The position numbers and the translations under genes were made by a program. The notes beneath the pieces are model-generated. The model did not search any database. It was not told where the DNA came from and was given only the letters and a program-made list of their open reading frames with translations. Shown one piece after another: positions 30,259-40,350 of a stretch of DNA of 64,000 nucleotides (within the stretch, counting starts at the first letter, position 1; the number at the start of each line of letters is the position of its first letter). The stretch is from Pseudomonadota bacterium (GTDB taxonomy: Bacteria; Pseudomonadota; Gammaproteobacteria; Ga0077536), in contig JADJYF010000026.1 in assembly GCA_016719885.1 (NCBI GenBank), positions 1 to 64,000 on the forward strand, given 5' to 3'.

Positions 30259-30335
30259 TGTGGGTCAGACTTCAGTCTGACATTGCGCTGCCGTGCTCAC
30301 CGCCCATGAATGTCAGACTGAAGTCTGACCCACAA
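30259..30335. repeat. REP-like inverted pair overlapping sufE
   Basis: GTGGGTCAGACTTCAGTCTG faces CAGACTGAAGTCTGACCCAC. The second unit is translated as the last residues of the sufE product. Confidence 0.9.
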
Positions 30336-30824
30336 GGACGCTGCGACCGAGCCAAGACACTCAGCCCCCGCCTCCACCATCGCCTGCACCGCGTGCTGAC
30401 GAATTTGCTGGACCATGGCGTGCAGACCGTTGCTGCGGGTCGGCGAGAGATGCTCGGCGAGCTCAACTTCCTTGAGGAAGTCCGGCGGCGTGGCAAGGAT
30501 GTCGGCCGGACGGCGATCGGAATAGACCTGCAGCAGCAGCGCGATGAGCCCGGCGACGATGGCCGAATCGCTGGTCGCCGCGTAATGCAGGCGCTCGCCG
30601 CGTTTCTCCGTGACTATCCACACCTGCGACTGGCAGCCGTGCAGCTTGTACTTGTCGGTCTTCCATTCCTCGGGAAAGGGCGGCGCCTGGCGACCGAGGT
30701 CGATGATGTACTGGTAGCGTTCCGTCCAGTCTTCGAACAGCTTGAAGGTGTCGACGATGTCGCGCTGGGCGGCGACGATTTCGTCGGCCGGGGCCAGCGC
30801 GCCGGGCGCGTTGGAGGCGCTCAT
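30297..30824 (-). CDS. sufE: SufE family sulphur acceptor
   Basis: 175 residues. SufE takes persulphide sulphur from a cysteine desulphurase (SufS or CsdA). The acceptor cysteine is in LHGCQSQVW (C64), and the family segments [20 protein letters not shown] and [20 protein letters not shown] are present. It starts in the cysS stop (ATGA), so it is coupled to cysteinyl-tRNA synthetase, both cysteine-using. The C-terminus is odd: after the natural end the frame runs into a REP unit, adding [11 protein letters not shown]. Confidence 0.93.
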   Translation of the reverse strand: MSASNAPGALAPADEIVAAQRDIVDTFKLFEDWTERYQYIIDLGRQAPPFPEEWKTDKYKLHGCQSQVWIVTEKRGERLHYAATSDSAIVAGLIALLLQVYSDRRPADILATPPDFLKEVELAEHLSPTRSNGLHAMVQQIRQHAVQAMVEAGAECLGSVAASLWVRLQSDIHGR

Positions 30825-32203
30825 CCGCGCCGCCACTGGGTGCCGTTGGCGCCGTCCATGATCTGGATGCCGAGCGCCTGCAGCTGGTCGCGCACCTCGT
30901 CGGCGCGCTTCCAGTCCTTGGCCGCGCGCGCGGCGACGCGTTCGGCGACCAGCGCGTCGATGGCCGCATCATCGGCGCCCTCGACGCGGGCTTGGCCCTT
31001 GGCCCAGGCCACCGGGTCGTGCTGCAGGATGCCGAGTTCGCGTCCGCCGGCCAAGAGTTCGGCCTTGCAGCGCCGCCGCTCCGCGGCATCCTCGCTGCGA
31101 TTGGCGAGCGTCACCGTTTCCATCAGCACCGCCACCGCCTTGGGCGTATTGAGGTCGTCGTCCATCGCCGCGTTGAAAGCCGCCGATGACCGCAGCTCGT
31201 CTTCCGTCAACTGGATGTCGGCGAGCCGTTCCAGGGTGCCGTACATGCGGTCGAGCTGCGACTTGGCCTGCTCGACCAGCTCGTCGTTCCAGTTCAAGGG
31301 TTCGCGATACTTGGCGCGGATCAGCGCCATGCGCAGCGTTTCACCGTTGTGCTGCTTCAGCAGCTCGCGCACCAGCAGCACGTTGCCTATGGATTTCGAC
31401 ATCTTGGTCGAATCAATCTGCACGAAACCGTTGTGCACCCAGTAACGCGCCAGCGGCGCGCCGCCGTGGGCGCAGGTGCTCTGCGCGATCTCGTTCTCGT
31501 GGTGGGGAAATTTCAGATCGTTGCCACCGCCGTGGATGTCGATGGTGCGGCCGAGGTGATGCTCGATCATGGCCGAGCACTCCATGTGCCAGCCCGGGCG
31601 ACCGCGTCCCCAGGGGCTGTCCCAGCCCGGCAGTTCCGGCGACGACGGCTTCCACAGCACGAAGTCGGCGGGGTCGCGCTTGTAGGGCGCCACTTCGACG
31701 CGGGCGCCGGCGATCATCTCGTCCTGCGAGCGGCCCGACAGCGCGCCGTAGGCGGCGTAGCTCGGCACGTTGAACAGCACGTGGCCTTCGGCGGCATAGG
31801 CATGGCCGGCCGCGATCAAGGCCTCGATCATGGCGATGATGTCGCCGATGTGCGCGGTCGCGCGCGGCTCGATGGGCGGCGGCAGCGTGCCCAGGGCCTC
31901 GACGTCGGCGTGGTAGACAGCGGTGTAACGGTCGGTGATGACGCCGATCTCGACGCCTTCGTCGGCGGCCGCGGCGTTGATCTTGTCGTCGACGTCGGTG
32001 ATGTTGCGCGCGTAGACCACGTTCGGATAGTGGCGCTTCAGCACGCGGTACAGGAGGTCGTAGACCACCGCCGCGCGGGCATTGCCGATATGCGGCGGGT
32101 TGTAGACGGTCGGTCCGCAGGCGTACATGGTGACCCGCGCCGGATCGGCGGGCACGAATTGTTCCTTGCGGCGTGTCAGCGAATTGTAGATTTCGAGAGC
32201 CAA
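30821..32203 (-). CDS. cysS: Cysteinyl-tRNA synthetase
   Basis: 460 residues, the normal length. The class I signature PPHIGN (about 36-41) and KMSKSIGN (from about 266) are intact. Zinc ligands are seen in YACGPTVYN (C29), WHMECSAM, and HHENEIAQ. The C-terminal anticodon domain ends TQWRRG. The ATG at 32203 lies about 35 bases after a promoter-like box. Its stop overlaps sufE. Confidence 0.97.
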   Translation of the reverse strand: MALEIYNSLTRRKEQFVPADPARVTMYACGPTVYNPPHIGNARAAVVYDLLYRVLKRHYPNVVYARNITDVDDKINAAAADEGVEIGVITDRYTAVYHADVEALGTLPPPIEPRATAHIGDIIAMIEALIAAGHAYAAEGHVLFNVPSYAAYGALSGRSQDEMIAGARVEVAPYKRDPADFVLWKPSSPELPGWDSPWGRGRPGWHMECSAMIEHHLGRTIDIHGGGNDLKFPHHENEIAQSTCAHGGAPLARYWVHNGFVQIDSTKMSKSIGNVLLVRELLKQHNGETLRMALIRAKYREPLNWNDELVEQAKSQLDRMYGTLERLADIQLTEDELRSSAAFNAAMDDDLNTPKAVAVLMETVTLANRSEDAAERRRCKAELLAGGRELGILQHDPVAWAKGQARVEGADDAAIDALVAERVAARAAKDWKRADEVRDQLQALGIQIMDGANGTQWRRG

Positions 32204-32238
32204 GGTCGCGGCCCCGCGGGGTCAAAAAAGAGCGGCGC

Positions 32239-32244
32239 AGTATA
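32239..32244 (-). promoter_or_regulatory. Probable -10 box for cysS
   Basis: GGGTATACTGC on the minus strand, followed by the GC-rich discriminator GCGCCGC, 36 bases upstream of the cysS ATG. The leader contains a GACCCCGCGGGGCC palindrome. Confidence 0.5.
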
Positions 32245-32283
32245 CCCAAGGCGGCCGCATAAATCCCCTCGCGCGGCGCCCGC

Positions 32284-32829
32284 TCAGCGCCAGATCATGC
32301 GCGCCAGCGTGCCGTCGCGATCGAACAGCTGGTGCTTGACGGCGGCCGCCGCGTGCAGCGCCACCAGCACCGCCGTGCCGTAGGCGCAATAGAAATGCAC
32401 GGCGATGGCGGCATCGCGCATGCCCTCGCCCACCACCACCAGCGCCGGCACTTCGAACCACGAGAAGAACGCCACCGCCTGGCCTTCCGAGGTCGAGACC
32501 ACGAAGCCCGTCACCGGGATCAGGAACACCAGCAGGAACAGGGTGTGATGCATGGCGGTCGCGGCAATCCGCTCCCAGCGCTTGAGACTGTCGTGCAAGG
32601 GCGGCGACGGCGAGACCTTACGCCACGCGAGCGTCAGCACCCCGAGCACGAACACCGCCATGCCCAAGGCCTTATGGGCCTCGAGCGAGTCGTGATACCA
32701 AGGGTCGTAATAGGTGAGCCCGACCATGTAGTAGCCGAGCCCGATGAGGCCGATGATGAGGAGCGCGGTGACCCAGTGCAGGAGCTTGGTGACGAGTCCG
32801 AAGGATTCGTCGCTGTTGGTCATGCGCAT
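32284..32829 (-). CDS. Cytochrome b561 family protein
   Basis: 181 residues with four predicted membrane helices and the haem-ligating histidines of the CybB type: LLHWVTALL (helix 1), EAHKALGMAV (helix 2), HHTLFLLVFLIPVTG (helix 3) and VHFYCAYGTAVLVALHAAAAVKH (helix 4). The family transfers electrons from quinol to periplasmic partners or, in E. coli CybB, to superoxide. It is downstream of ahcY by 82 bp on the same strand. Confidence 0.9.
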   Translation of the reverse strand: MRMTNSDESFGLVTKLLHWVTALLIIGLIGLGYYMVGLTYYDPWYHDSLEAHKALGMAVFVLGVLTLAWRKVSPSPPLHDSLKRWERIAATAMHHTLFLLVFLIPVTGFVVSTSEGQAVAFFSWFEVPALVVVGEGMRDAAIAVHFYCAYGTAVLVALHAAAAVKHQLFDRDGTLARMIWR

Positions 32830-32911
32830 GATGGTCGCCCTCCCTCGCCGAAGCCGATGATGCCGATGCGGAAACGATCGGCGCCGACCCGGGGCCGGCG
32901 CCGACAGGCGC

Positions 32912-34372
32912 TCAGTAGCGGTAATGATCGGGCTTGAACGGCCCGCTCACCGGCAGACCGAGGTAGTCCGCCTGCTTCTTAGACAGCACGTCGAGCTTCA
33001 CGCCGATCTTGCCCAGATGCAGGCGCGCGACCTTCTCGTCGAGCGCCTTGGGCAGGGTGTAGACCCCGACCGGGTAGCTGTCTCGATGGTTGAACATCTC
33101 GATCTGGGCGATGGTCTGGTTGGTGAAGCTGTTCGACATCACGAAGCTCGGATGGCCGGTGGCGCAACCGAGGTTGACCAGGCGGCCTTCGGCCAGCAGC
33201 AGGATGTGCTTCTTGGAAGACATCGCTATCTTGTGCACCTGCGGCTTGATCTCGGTCCACTTGTACTTGCGCAGCTTGTCGACCTGGATCTCGCTGTCGA
33301 AGTGGCCGATGTTGCAGACGATGGCGAGATCCTTCATCTGCTTCATGTGCGCTTCGGTGATGACGTCGCAGCAGCCGGTGGTGGTGACGAAGATGTCGCC
33401 AATCTTGCAGGCGTCATCCATGCGCATCACTTCGTAGCCTTCCATCGCCGCCTGCAGCGCGCAGATCGGGTCGATCTCGGTGACGATGACGCGCGCGCCC
33501 TGGCCGCGCAGCGACTGGCAGGAACCCTTGCCGACGTCGCCGTAGCCCGCCACCACCGCGACCTTGCCGGACAGCATCACGTCGGTCGCGCGGTTGATGG
33601 CGTCGACCAGCGAATGGCGGCAACCGTAGAGGTTGTCGAACTTGGACTTGGTCACCGAGTCGTTGACGTTCATGGCCGGGAACAGGAGCTGGCCCCTCTC
33701 CATCAACTGGTAGAGACGGTGCACGCCGGTGGTGGTCTCTTCGGTCACGCCACGGATGCCCGGCACCATGCGGTGGAAGCGCTGCGGGTCGCGCTTGATG
33801 GAGCGCTTGATGGCCGCGTACAGCATCGCTTCTTCTTCACTGGACGGCTTGACGTCCAGCACCTTGGGATTGACCTCGGCCTGGTGACCGAGCAGCACGA
33901 ACAGCGTCGCGTCGCCGCCGTCGTCGAGGATCATGTTCGGACCGGTGCCGTTGCCCCAGTCGAGAATGCGATCGGTGTAGTCCCAGTAGTCGGCAATCGA
34001 CTCGCCCTTGACCGCGAACACCGGCGTGCCCTGCTTGGCGATCGCGGCGGCGGCGTGGTCCTGGGTCGAGAAGATGTTGCAGCTCGCCCAGCGCACCTGC
34101 GCGCCGAGGTGCTGCAGGGTCTCGATCAGCACCGCGGTCTGGATGGTCATGTGCAGCGAGCCGGTGATGCGCGCGCCCTTCAGCGGCTTGGACTTGCCGA
34201 ACTCGCTGCGCATCGCCATCAGGCCCGGCATTTCCTGCTCGGCCAGTTCGATTTCCTTGCGGCCGAATTCGGCCAGGGACAGGTCCTTGACGACAAAGTC
34301 CTGCGCGCCAGCACGCGTCTTGCCCTTGGCGGCGCCTTTACTCGCGCTGCCGTTACTGCTTCCTCGAGCCAT
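32912..34372 (-). CDS. ahcY: S-adenosylhomocysteine hydrolase
   Basis: 486 residues. It splits SAH into adenosine and homocysteine, relieving product inhibition of methyltransferases. NAD-binding AGYGDVGKG, substrate-site segments [15 protein letters not shown] and [18 protein letters not shown], and the C-terminal KPDHYRY are all present. A hydrophilic Ser/Gly/Ala/Lys extension (about 1-22) precedes the conserved start. It sits 168 bp downstream of metK, separated by a REP pair, so the methyl cycle genes may be one transcription unit. Confidence 0.97.
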   Translation of the reverse strand: MARGSSNGSASKGAAKGKTRAGAQDFVVKDLSLAEFGRKEIELAEQEMPGLMAMRSEFGKSKPLKGARITGSLHMTIQTAVLIETLQHLGAQVRWASCNIFSTQDHAAAAIAKQGTPVFAVKGESIADYWDYTDRILDWGNGTGPNMILDDGGDATLFVLLGHQAEVNPKVLDVKPSSEEEAMLYAAIKRSIKRDPQRFHRMVPGIRGVTEETTTGVHRLYQLMERGQLLFPAMNVNDSVTKSKFDNLYGCRHSLVDAINRATDVMLSGKVAVVAGYGDVGKGSCQSLRGQGARVIVTEIDPICALQAAMEGYEVMRMDDACKIGDIFVTTTGCCDVITEAHMKQMKDLAIVCNIGHFDSEIQVDKLRKYKWTEIKPQVHKIAMSSKKHILLLAEGRLVNLGCATGHPSFVMSNSFTNQTIAQIEMFNHRDSYPVGVYTLPKALDEKVARLHLGKIGVKLDVLSKKQADYLGLPVSGPFKPDHYRY

Positions 34373-34431
34373 AAATACTCCGCCTATCAGATGTGTCTGT
34401 TGCTACGACGCCATTGCGCAATCGGATCTGG

Positions 34432-34510
34432 GTGTGCGAATGAATTCGCACCTACAGGGCGCCAAATGGGCGGGCGGTCTGTTGCAGGTGCGAATTCATT
34501 CGCACGTTCA
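34432..34510. repeat. REP-like inverted pair (GTGCGAA type)
   Basis: GTGCGAATGAATTCGCACCT and GCAGGTGCGAATTCATTCGC flank a 27-base spacer between metK and ahcY. They are the same stem family as the array at 8136-8697. Confidence 0.88.
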
Positions 34511-34540
34511 AGACCAGTCACGCCGCGCTCCTCCTCACCC

Positions 34541-35707
34541 TTAGCCCAGCGCCTTCTTCAGCGCGTCGATCAAATCGGTCTTCTCCCACGAGAAGCCGCC
34601 GTCGGCTTCCGGAGCGCGACCGAAATGGCCGTAGGCCGCGGTGCGCTCGTAGATCGGACGGTTCAATTGCAGGTGCTGGCGTATGCCGCGCGGCGAAAGA
34701 TCCATCACTTCCGCCAGCGCCTTCTCGAGACGCGCCTCGTCGACCTGGCCGGTGCCATGCAGGTCGACATACAGCGACAGGGGCTTGGCCACGCCGATGG
34801 CATAGGACAGCTGGATGGTGCAACGCTCGGCGCAGCCGGCGGCCACCACGTTCTTGGCGAGGTAGCGCGCGGCATAGGCGGCGGAGCGGTCGACCTTGGT
34901 CGGATCCTTGCCGGAGAACGCACCGCCGCCATGCGGCGCGGCGCCGCCGTAGGTGTCGACGATGATCTTGCGACCGGTGAGACCGGCGTCGCCATCGGGA
35001 CCGCCGATCACGAAACGGCCGGTCGGGTTGACGTAGAACTCGGCCTCGGGGCACATCCAGCCTTGCGGCAGCGCCTTCAGCACGAACGGACGCACGATTT
35101 CACGCACGTCGGCCTGGGAGAGCTTCTCGGCATGCTGGGTCGAGACCACCACCGAGGTGGCGCGCACCGGCTTGCCGTTTTCGTATTGCAGCGTGATCTG
35201 GCTCTTGGCGTCGGGGCCCAAGCCGGAATTCTTGTCGGCATGGCGGGCGGTCGCCATGTCCTGCAGAATGCGATGCGCGTAGTACAGCGGCGCCGGCATC
35301 AAGACGTCGGTTTCGCGGCACGCGTAGCCGAACATGATGCCCTGGTCGCCCGCGCCTTCGTCCTTGCTCTCGGCGCTGTCGACGCCCTGCGCGATGTCGG
35401 ACGACTGCTTGTGCAGGTAGACGCTGACGTCGGCGTTCTTCCAATGAAAACCGTCCTGCTCGTAACCAATCGCCTTGACCGCATCGCGCGCCAGGGACTC
35501 GATCGATTCCGAGGTGATGCTGGCCGGTCCACGCACTTCACCGGCGATGACGATACGGTTGGTGGTGCACAGGGTTTCGCAGGCCACGCGCGCCTGGGGC
35601 TCGGCGGCGAGATAGGCGTCGACCACCGCATCGGAGATGCGATCGCAGACCTTGTCGGGGTGTCCTTCGGACACGGATTCACTGGTAAAAAGGTAGCTAG
35701 ACCGCAC
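34541..35707 (-). CDS. metK: S-adenosylmethionine synthetase
   Basis: 388 residues, close to the usual 384. It makes SAM from methionine and [31 protein letters not shown] and [16 protein letters not shown] (the P-loop-like signature) are intact. GTG at 35707 is chosen because AAGGAGA lies about 6 bases before it and the protein then starts [16 protein letters not shown] as in relatives; the in-frame ATG at 35731 would place the ribosome site inside the gene. Confidence 0.96.
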   Translation of the reverse strand: MRSSYLFTSESVSEGHPDKVCDRISDAVVDAYLAAEPQARVACETLCTTNRIVIAGEVRGPASITSESIESLARDAVKAIGYEQDGFHWKNADVSVYLHKQSSDIAQGVDSAESKDEGAGDQGIMFGYACRETDVLMPAPLYYAHRILQDMATARHADKNSGLGPDAKSQITLQYENGKPVRATSVVVSTQHAEKLSQADVREIVRPFVLKALPQGWMCPEAEFYVNPTGRFVIGGPDGDAGLTGRKIIVDTYGGAAPHGGGAFSGKDPTKVDRSAAYAARYLAKNVVAAGCAERCTIQLSYAIGVAKPLSLYVDLHGTGQVDEARLEKALAEVMDLSPRGIRQHLQLNRPIYERTAAYGHFGRAPEADGGFSWEKTDLIDALKKALG

Positions 35708-35784
35708 GCACTGTCTCCTTGCGTTCAGCATTTCGGATGGATGTTGGAAGGACCCGGCTGCAGCCGGCTCGTTAAAACCGCCGC

Positions 35785-35790
35785 ATTATG
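35785..35790 (-). promoter_or_regulatory. Probable -10 box for metK
   Basis: GGCATAATGCGGCGGTTTT on the minus strand, about 78 bases upstream of the metK start. The leader has a perfect CCGGCTGCAGCCGG palindrome (35755-35770 region). No known SAM or SAH riboswitch pattern is recognisable. Confidence 0.45.
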
Positions 35791-35861
35791 CCTCAAGCCG
35801 GCGGCAACCGCCCCATGCGCTTGGCATTTAAGTGAAATCGCGCCGTGGCGTGGCGGCCGGC

Positions 35862-37261
35862 CTAGGCCGGCTCATGCGCGCCGCCCGCCTCGGCCGCCAC
35901 GAACGGCGCCCGCGCATCCTTGAGCAGGCGCGCGAAGGCCTGGTAGCGGAACACGCTGCTGCTGGATTCGGACTCCAGCAGCAGCGCCAACAGGCGCGCG
36001 CGTGGCCCGCGCAGCGGCACGCGCAGGTTGCCCGCCGCGAGCGCGACCGGCCGCGGCGCGGACTCGCCGCCCACGCCCGTCACCCGCAGCTGGCGCGAGG
36101 TCGCCGCGCCCAGCACCTCGTAGTCGAAGCCATGGGTGTCGAGCAATCGCGCCATGCCCGCCTCGTGCGCGGTCACCCAGTAGGCGGCCGGCAGTGCGAC
36201 GGCGGCGCCGTCCCGCACCTGGCGGTGATCGGCGAACGCGACATCGTGCACTTCGCCGTCGGCGATGCGGCGCATGGCCAGCGCCAGCCGTGCGCCCGGC
36301 GCGGCCTCGGCATAGCGCGCGACCAGCACCAGCGGCTCGACGCTCAGGCGATGCGCGGCGAGCACGGCCGTGAGCGCCGCGCGCCGTGCCGCCACGGTCG
36401 CCACGAACGCGCGCTGCGCGAGAGTCTGCCGCGCCACTCGCACCGCGATGTTGCGAAAGCTCGGGTAGTGGCCGTGCTTGGGATCCATGGGCGTCTCGAG
36501 CAGGAAGGACAAGGCGCCCGACAGGCCCGCGCGGTTGCGAAACTTGCGCGCCGTGAGCCCACCATGGGTGGCGGCCTGCGACAGCGACAGGATTTCGCGG
36601 ATGTAGCGCTGCGCGCGCCCGCCCTGCGCCGCCACCCGCGCCAGCAGTTCGGGCAACAGGTCCTGCTCGGCATAGCGGCGCAGGGCCGCCGGGATGCCGG
36701 GGTTGTTGGCGCAATCGAACTGGGTCTCGAAGGCCGTCATGTAGCCTTCGCGGCCGAGCGAGCCCGGCTTGTGGCTGGCCGACTCGTGGGCGTCCAGCAC
36801 CACGTCCGGGCGGAACTCGCGCAGCAGGACATCGAGCGCGCGGCTCTCGGGCTGGGTCAGCAACACGAAGTCGCGGTTGATGTTGAACTCGTCGGCATTG
36901 CGCGAGGAGTCGAGCGCGCGACCGTCCGGATTGGCGTCGGCATGGATGACGAATTCGAGCGCGGCACGGCTGTCGTGCGCCGGCAGCGCCGCCAGTTCGC
37001 GCGCAAGCGCCAACAGCGCCTCGCCGCCGGCCGCCTCCGAGGCGCCATGCTGCGAGCCGACCAGCAGCACGCGCAGCGGCGCGGCGCTGGCGGCGCGCGC
37101 CGGCAGGTGCAGGGCGGTGAGCGGACGACCGCCGGCCGAATGGCCCAGCGGCCACAGCGACGCACCGGGGTGCGACGCGCGAGCCTGGCGACAAAGGCCG
37201 CGATTTCCTCGGGCCGCGACAGTCGTGCGTACTGGTTGGTTTCGAGCGGCGTCGCCAGCAT
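35862..37261 (-). CDS. M14-type metallopeptidase paralogue, frame interrupted
   Basis: Paralogue of the upstream gene. The start MLATPLETNQYARLSRPEEI at 37261 is in one frame. From about 37185 the homologous continuation (SHPGASLWPLGHSAGGRPLT) is in another, so one base is gained or lost near 37165-37195. The rest is complete: zinc motif SQHGASEAAGGEA, ANPDGR, VVLDAHESA and FLLETPMD with the catalytic glutamate, then a C-terminal domain. Unlike its neighbour it has no signal peptide at this start. It begins 18 bp after the neighbour's stop. It may be a sequence error or a decaying duplicate. Confidence 0.75.
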
Positions 37262-37279
37262 CGCGCGGCCTGCCTGAGG

Positions 37280-38821
37280 TTACGGCGCCGCCGCGCGCAC
37301 CACGCCCTTGCGCACCCGGTAGATGCCGAACTCCTTGCCGGCTTCGAGCATCGAGGAGAATTGCGGCAGGCGCATGAGACTGCTGGTCGAGCGCGGGTCG
37401 AGCAGCACCGGCACCAGTCGGCCACGCGCCTGCACGAGGTCGATGAGCAAGGCGCCGGGCGCGGTGGTGATGAGCTTGTCGCTGCTCGCCACCAGCCTGG
37501 CGCGGCCGTAGGCGCGCCTCGGCGGCGTGAAACTTTCCGCCACCACCGGCAGCTCGTAGCCCTGCGATTGCCGTTCGTAATGGATGCCGTGGCGTTCCAG
37601 CGCCGCGCGCAGCGCGTCGCTCGGCTGGCTGATGACATAGGTGGCCGGCATCGGGATCTCGTCCGAGGTCTTGACGCGCCGGTGATCGACAAAGCTCAGC
37701 GTTTCGAGCTTGCGATCCTCGATGCGGCGTAACGCGAGTTCGACGCGCGGATGCGCGTGATCGAGCGCGTAGACCGCGCGCAGCGTCACCGCTTCCTTCT
37801 GCGCCGCCGCCTTGGCGCTTGCCAGCGCGGTGCCGAGCGCCGCGCGCTCGGCATGCACCCGGCGCAGGAACACGCGCTGGCAGGTCAACGAACGCGCCAC
37901 GCGCGCCTCGATGTTGCGAAAGGTCGGCCACGGGTCGTCGCGCGAGTCGAGCTTGGTCTCGACCAGGATGGCCAGCGCGCCGCTCATGCCGGCGAGGTTG
38001 CGAAAGTTGCGCAGGCTGAGGCCGCCGTTCGTCACCGCCTGGTGGATGCTGGTGATCTCGCCGATGTAGCGCTGCGCCGGCAGGCCCTCGGCGCGCGCGT
38101 CGCGGATCAGCGCCGGCAGCAGGCGCTGTTGCCCGAACTCGCGCAGCACGGCCGGCATGGCCGGGTGATTGGCGGCTTCGAACTGCGCGTCGAAATCGGT
38201 CAGATAGCCTTCGCGCGCGAGGGTCTTGCGCTTCAGCACGGCCGACTCGTGTACGTCCAGCACCGCGACCGGCGCGAAGCGCGCCAGCGCCGCCACCAGC
38301 GCCTGGCTCTCGGGCTGGGTTAGACCGATGAAATCGGTATTGAGGTTGACGCGAGCGGCGTTGGAGCGATGGCCGCTGTCGCGCCCATCGGGATTGGCGT
38401 CGGGGATCAGCACCACGTCGAGGTCGTCGAGGAGCGGCCGCAGATCGCCGCCCAGCAGCTGTCGCGCGAGGCTCAACATGGCCTCGCCGCCGGCCGGCTC
38501 GGCCGCGCCGTGCTGCGAGCCGACCAGCAGCACACGCGGATGCGCGTGACCGGCCTTGGCGGTCGACAGCAACAGCGCCGACACGGGCCGCTGCTCGACC
38601 GACATGCCGAGCGCCACCTTGCGCGCGAGCGGACTGCCCGCCACCAACGCGTCGAGGTCGCCGTCGATTTCGGCGGCGTGGCTGATGCGTCGATGGTCGA
38701 GCCGCTCGAGCGGCGTGGCGCCGAAGGGCGCGGCGCCGGCCGCGGCCGCCCACCCCAGCATCAGCGCCGCCACCCAAAGTACGGCGCGGCGCGGGGAAAG
38801 ATCAGCGTCGAATGGCAGCAT
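37280..38821 (-). CDS. Secreted M14-type zinc carboxypeptidase
   Basis: 513 residues. A signal peptide (AVLWVAALMLGWAAAAGAA) precedes an M14-like fold: HxxE zinc motif in LLVGSQHGAAEPAGGEAM, substrate-site ANPDGRDSG, a third ligand in AVLDVHESA and a catalytic glutamate in ILVETKLD. A C-terminal domain of about 200 residues (from the VYALDHAHPRVELALRRIED region) is of unknown role. The exact substrate cannot be told. ATG 38821 is chosen because it directly precedes the signal peptide. It lies 98 bp downstream of the efflux operon on the same strand. Confidence 0.82.
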   Translation of the reverse strand: MLPFDADLSPRRAVLWVAALMLGWAAAAGAAPFGATPLERLDHRRISHAAEIDGDLDALVAGSPLARKVALGMSVEQRPVSALLLSTAKAGHAHPRVLLVGSQHGAAEPAGGEAMLSLARQLLGGDLRPLLDDLDVVLIPDANPDGRDSGHRSNAARVNLNTDFIGLTQPESQALVAALARFAPVAVLDVHESAVLKRKTLAREGYLTDFDAQFEAANHPAMPAVLREFGQQRLLPALIRDARAEGLPAQRYIGEITSIHQAVTNGGLSLRNFRNLAGMSGALAILVETKLDSRDDPWPTFRNIEARVARSLTCQRVFLRRVHAERAALGTALASAKAAAQKEAVTLRAVYALDHAHPRVELALRRIEDRKLETLSFVDHRRVKTSDEIPMPATYVISQPSDALRAALERHGIHYERQSQGYELPVVAESFTPPRRAYGRARLVASSDKLITTAPGALLIDLVQARGRLVPVLLDPRSTSSLMRLPQFSSMLEAGKEFGIYRVRKGVVRAAAP

Positions 38822-38919
38822 GCACGACTCGCCGGGGATGAAGCGCGCCCCCGTGGGACGCGCTGTCAGGATGCCAGAAAGGCGGCGCCGCACGTAGCGC
38901 CATCCTCATGGCGGCATCG

Positions 38920-40350
38920 TCACCAGCCGCCGCCCAGGGCTTTGACCAGGCCTACCGCCGCCGTGGCGCGCGCGCCATCGAGCTGCTTCTGCTGACGGCG
39001 CACGCTGATGAGCGTGCGGCGCGCGTCGAGGACATCGATATAGCCGGTGGCGCCGGCCTGGAAACGGGCGTTGGCGAGCTCGAGGGCGTGGGCGGCCGAG
39101 CGCGCGGCGGCGCTGGTCGAGGTGCTTTGCGCCTCCAGGGTACGCAAGGCCACGAGACCGTCCTCGACTTCGCGGAAGGCGTTCAACACGGTCTGGCGAT
39201 AGGTCGCGATTTCAGCATCGAGGCTGGCCTCGGCGCCGGCCAGGTTGGCCTGGTTGCGGCCACCGTCGAATAACGGCGCCGCGATCAGGGCGCCCGCCAA
39301 GGGCCCGAGCGCCCAGGTGCGGCTCGCCCATTTGAACAGGTCGCCGGGTGTATCGGCCGCGAAGCCGGCGTCGGCGCTGAGATTGAGGATCGGGTAGAAG
39401 GCCGCGCGCGCCACGCCGATGCGGGCATTGGAAGCGATCATGCGCCGTTGCGCGGCGGCGATATCGGGACGCCGCTCGAGCAGGGCCGACGGCACTCCGG
39501 CCGGAATGCTCGGCACATGGGTCGCGAGCGCGGCCGGCGCGACGTCGAGATTGGCCGGCGCTTCGCCCAGCAACAAGGCCAGCGCGTGCTCGTATTGCGC
39601 GCGCTGGCGCGTCACCGCCTGTACCTCGCCGCGCGCGGTGTCGAGTTCGGTGCGCGCCCGTTCGACATCGAACTCGCCGATGTCACCGGCCTTGAAGCGT
39701 TGCTCGAAGATGGCCACTTCCGCCTCGCGGGTGGTGACGGTGTCGTTCAACACCGCGAGTTCGGCGTCCAGCGCGCGCAGCGCGAAGTAGCGCTGGGCGA
39801 CGTCGGTTTCGACCGTCAACAGCAAGGACTGGTAGAGCGACTCGTCGGCCGCCGCATCGGCACGCGCCGCGCGCACGCTGTCACGCACGCGACCGAAGAG
39901 ATCCAGTTCGTATTGCGCGCTGACGCCGAAGCGCAGACTGTTGTACGAATCGCTGCCCGGCACCGGATTGCCCGGTTGATTCGCGCTCGGACGCGTGCGC
40001 GCGGCGGCCGCGCCGGCGTCGAGCCGCGGCAGCTGATCGGCGCGCGCGAGGCGCACCAGTGCCCGGCTGCCTTCGAGGCGCGCGAGGGCGGCGGCGAGAT
40101 CCTGGTTGGCGCCGGCCGCGCGCCGCTGGTACTCGTCGAGCAGCGGGTCGCCGAAGCGCGTCCACCATTCGCCGCGCGCTTCCCCGTCGCGCGGCTCGGC
40201 CGGCTTCCACTCGGCGTTGCCGGGATCGGCCAGCGCCGACGGCGCCTGCTTGTAGGCGGCCGGCACCGACACTTCGGGCGTGGAAAATTCCGGCGCCAGC
40301 GAGCAGGCCGACAGGCCGACAACCATCATCACCAGCCACGCGCGCCGCAT
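38920..40350 (-). CDS. Outer-membrane efflux lipoprotein (NodT/OprM type)
   Basis: 476 residues. A lipoprotein signal (MVVGLSAC, lipobox LSAC) is followed by two OEP repeats: ANQDLAAALARLEGSRALVR with AQYELDLFGRVRDSVRAARA, then a second set near LLERRPDIAAAQRRMIASNARIG and the C-terminal TGYIDVLDARRTLISVRRQQ. It forms the trimeric outer-membrane channel of the RND pump encoded just upstream. The start ATG overlaps the pump gene's stop by one base (TGATG). Confidence 0.93.
   Translation of the reverse strand: MRRAWLVMMVVGLSACSLAPEFSTPEVSVPAAYKQAPSALADPGNAEWKPAEPRDGEARGEWWTRFGDPLLDEYQRRAAGANQDLAAALARLEGSRALVRLARADQLPRLDAGAAAARTRPSANQPGNPVPGSDSYNSLRFGVSAQYELDLFGRVRDSVRAARADAAADESLYQSLLLTVETDVAQRYFALRALDAELAVLNDTVTTREAEVAIFEQRFKAGDIGEFDVERARTELDTARGEVQAVTRQRAQYEHALALLLGEAPANLDVAPAALATHVPSIPAGVPSALLERRPDIAAAQRRMIASNARIGVARAAFYPILNLSADAGFAADTPGDLFKWASRTWALGPLAGALIAAPLFDGGRNQANLAGAEASLDAEIATYRQTVLNAFREVEDGLVALRTLEAQSTSTSAAARSAAHALELANARFQAGATGYIDVLDARRTLISVRRQQKQLDGARATAAVGLVKALGGGW

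Noticed and set aside
34373..35860. SAM or SAH riboswitch ahead of metK or ahcY
   Set aside because: Only a short palindrome and a REP pair are seen; no conserved riboswitch core could be recognised.
32924..35923. 999-codon plus-strand frame opposite ahcY and metK
   Set aside because: Both opposite-strand genes are unmistakable; the frame is His/Arg/Gly-rich without any domain.
35862..38777. A 971-codon open frame on the minus strand
   Set aside because: Only its last ~440 codons match the second M14 gene; the rest runs out of frame through the first M14 gene, a GC-rich shadow.
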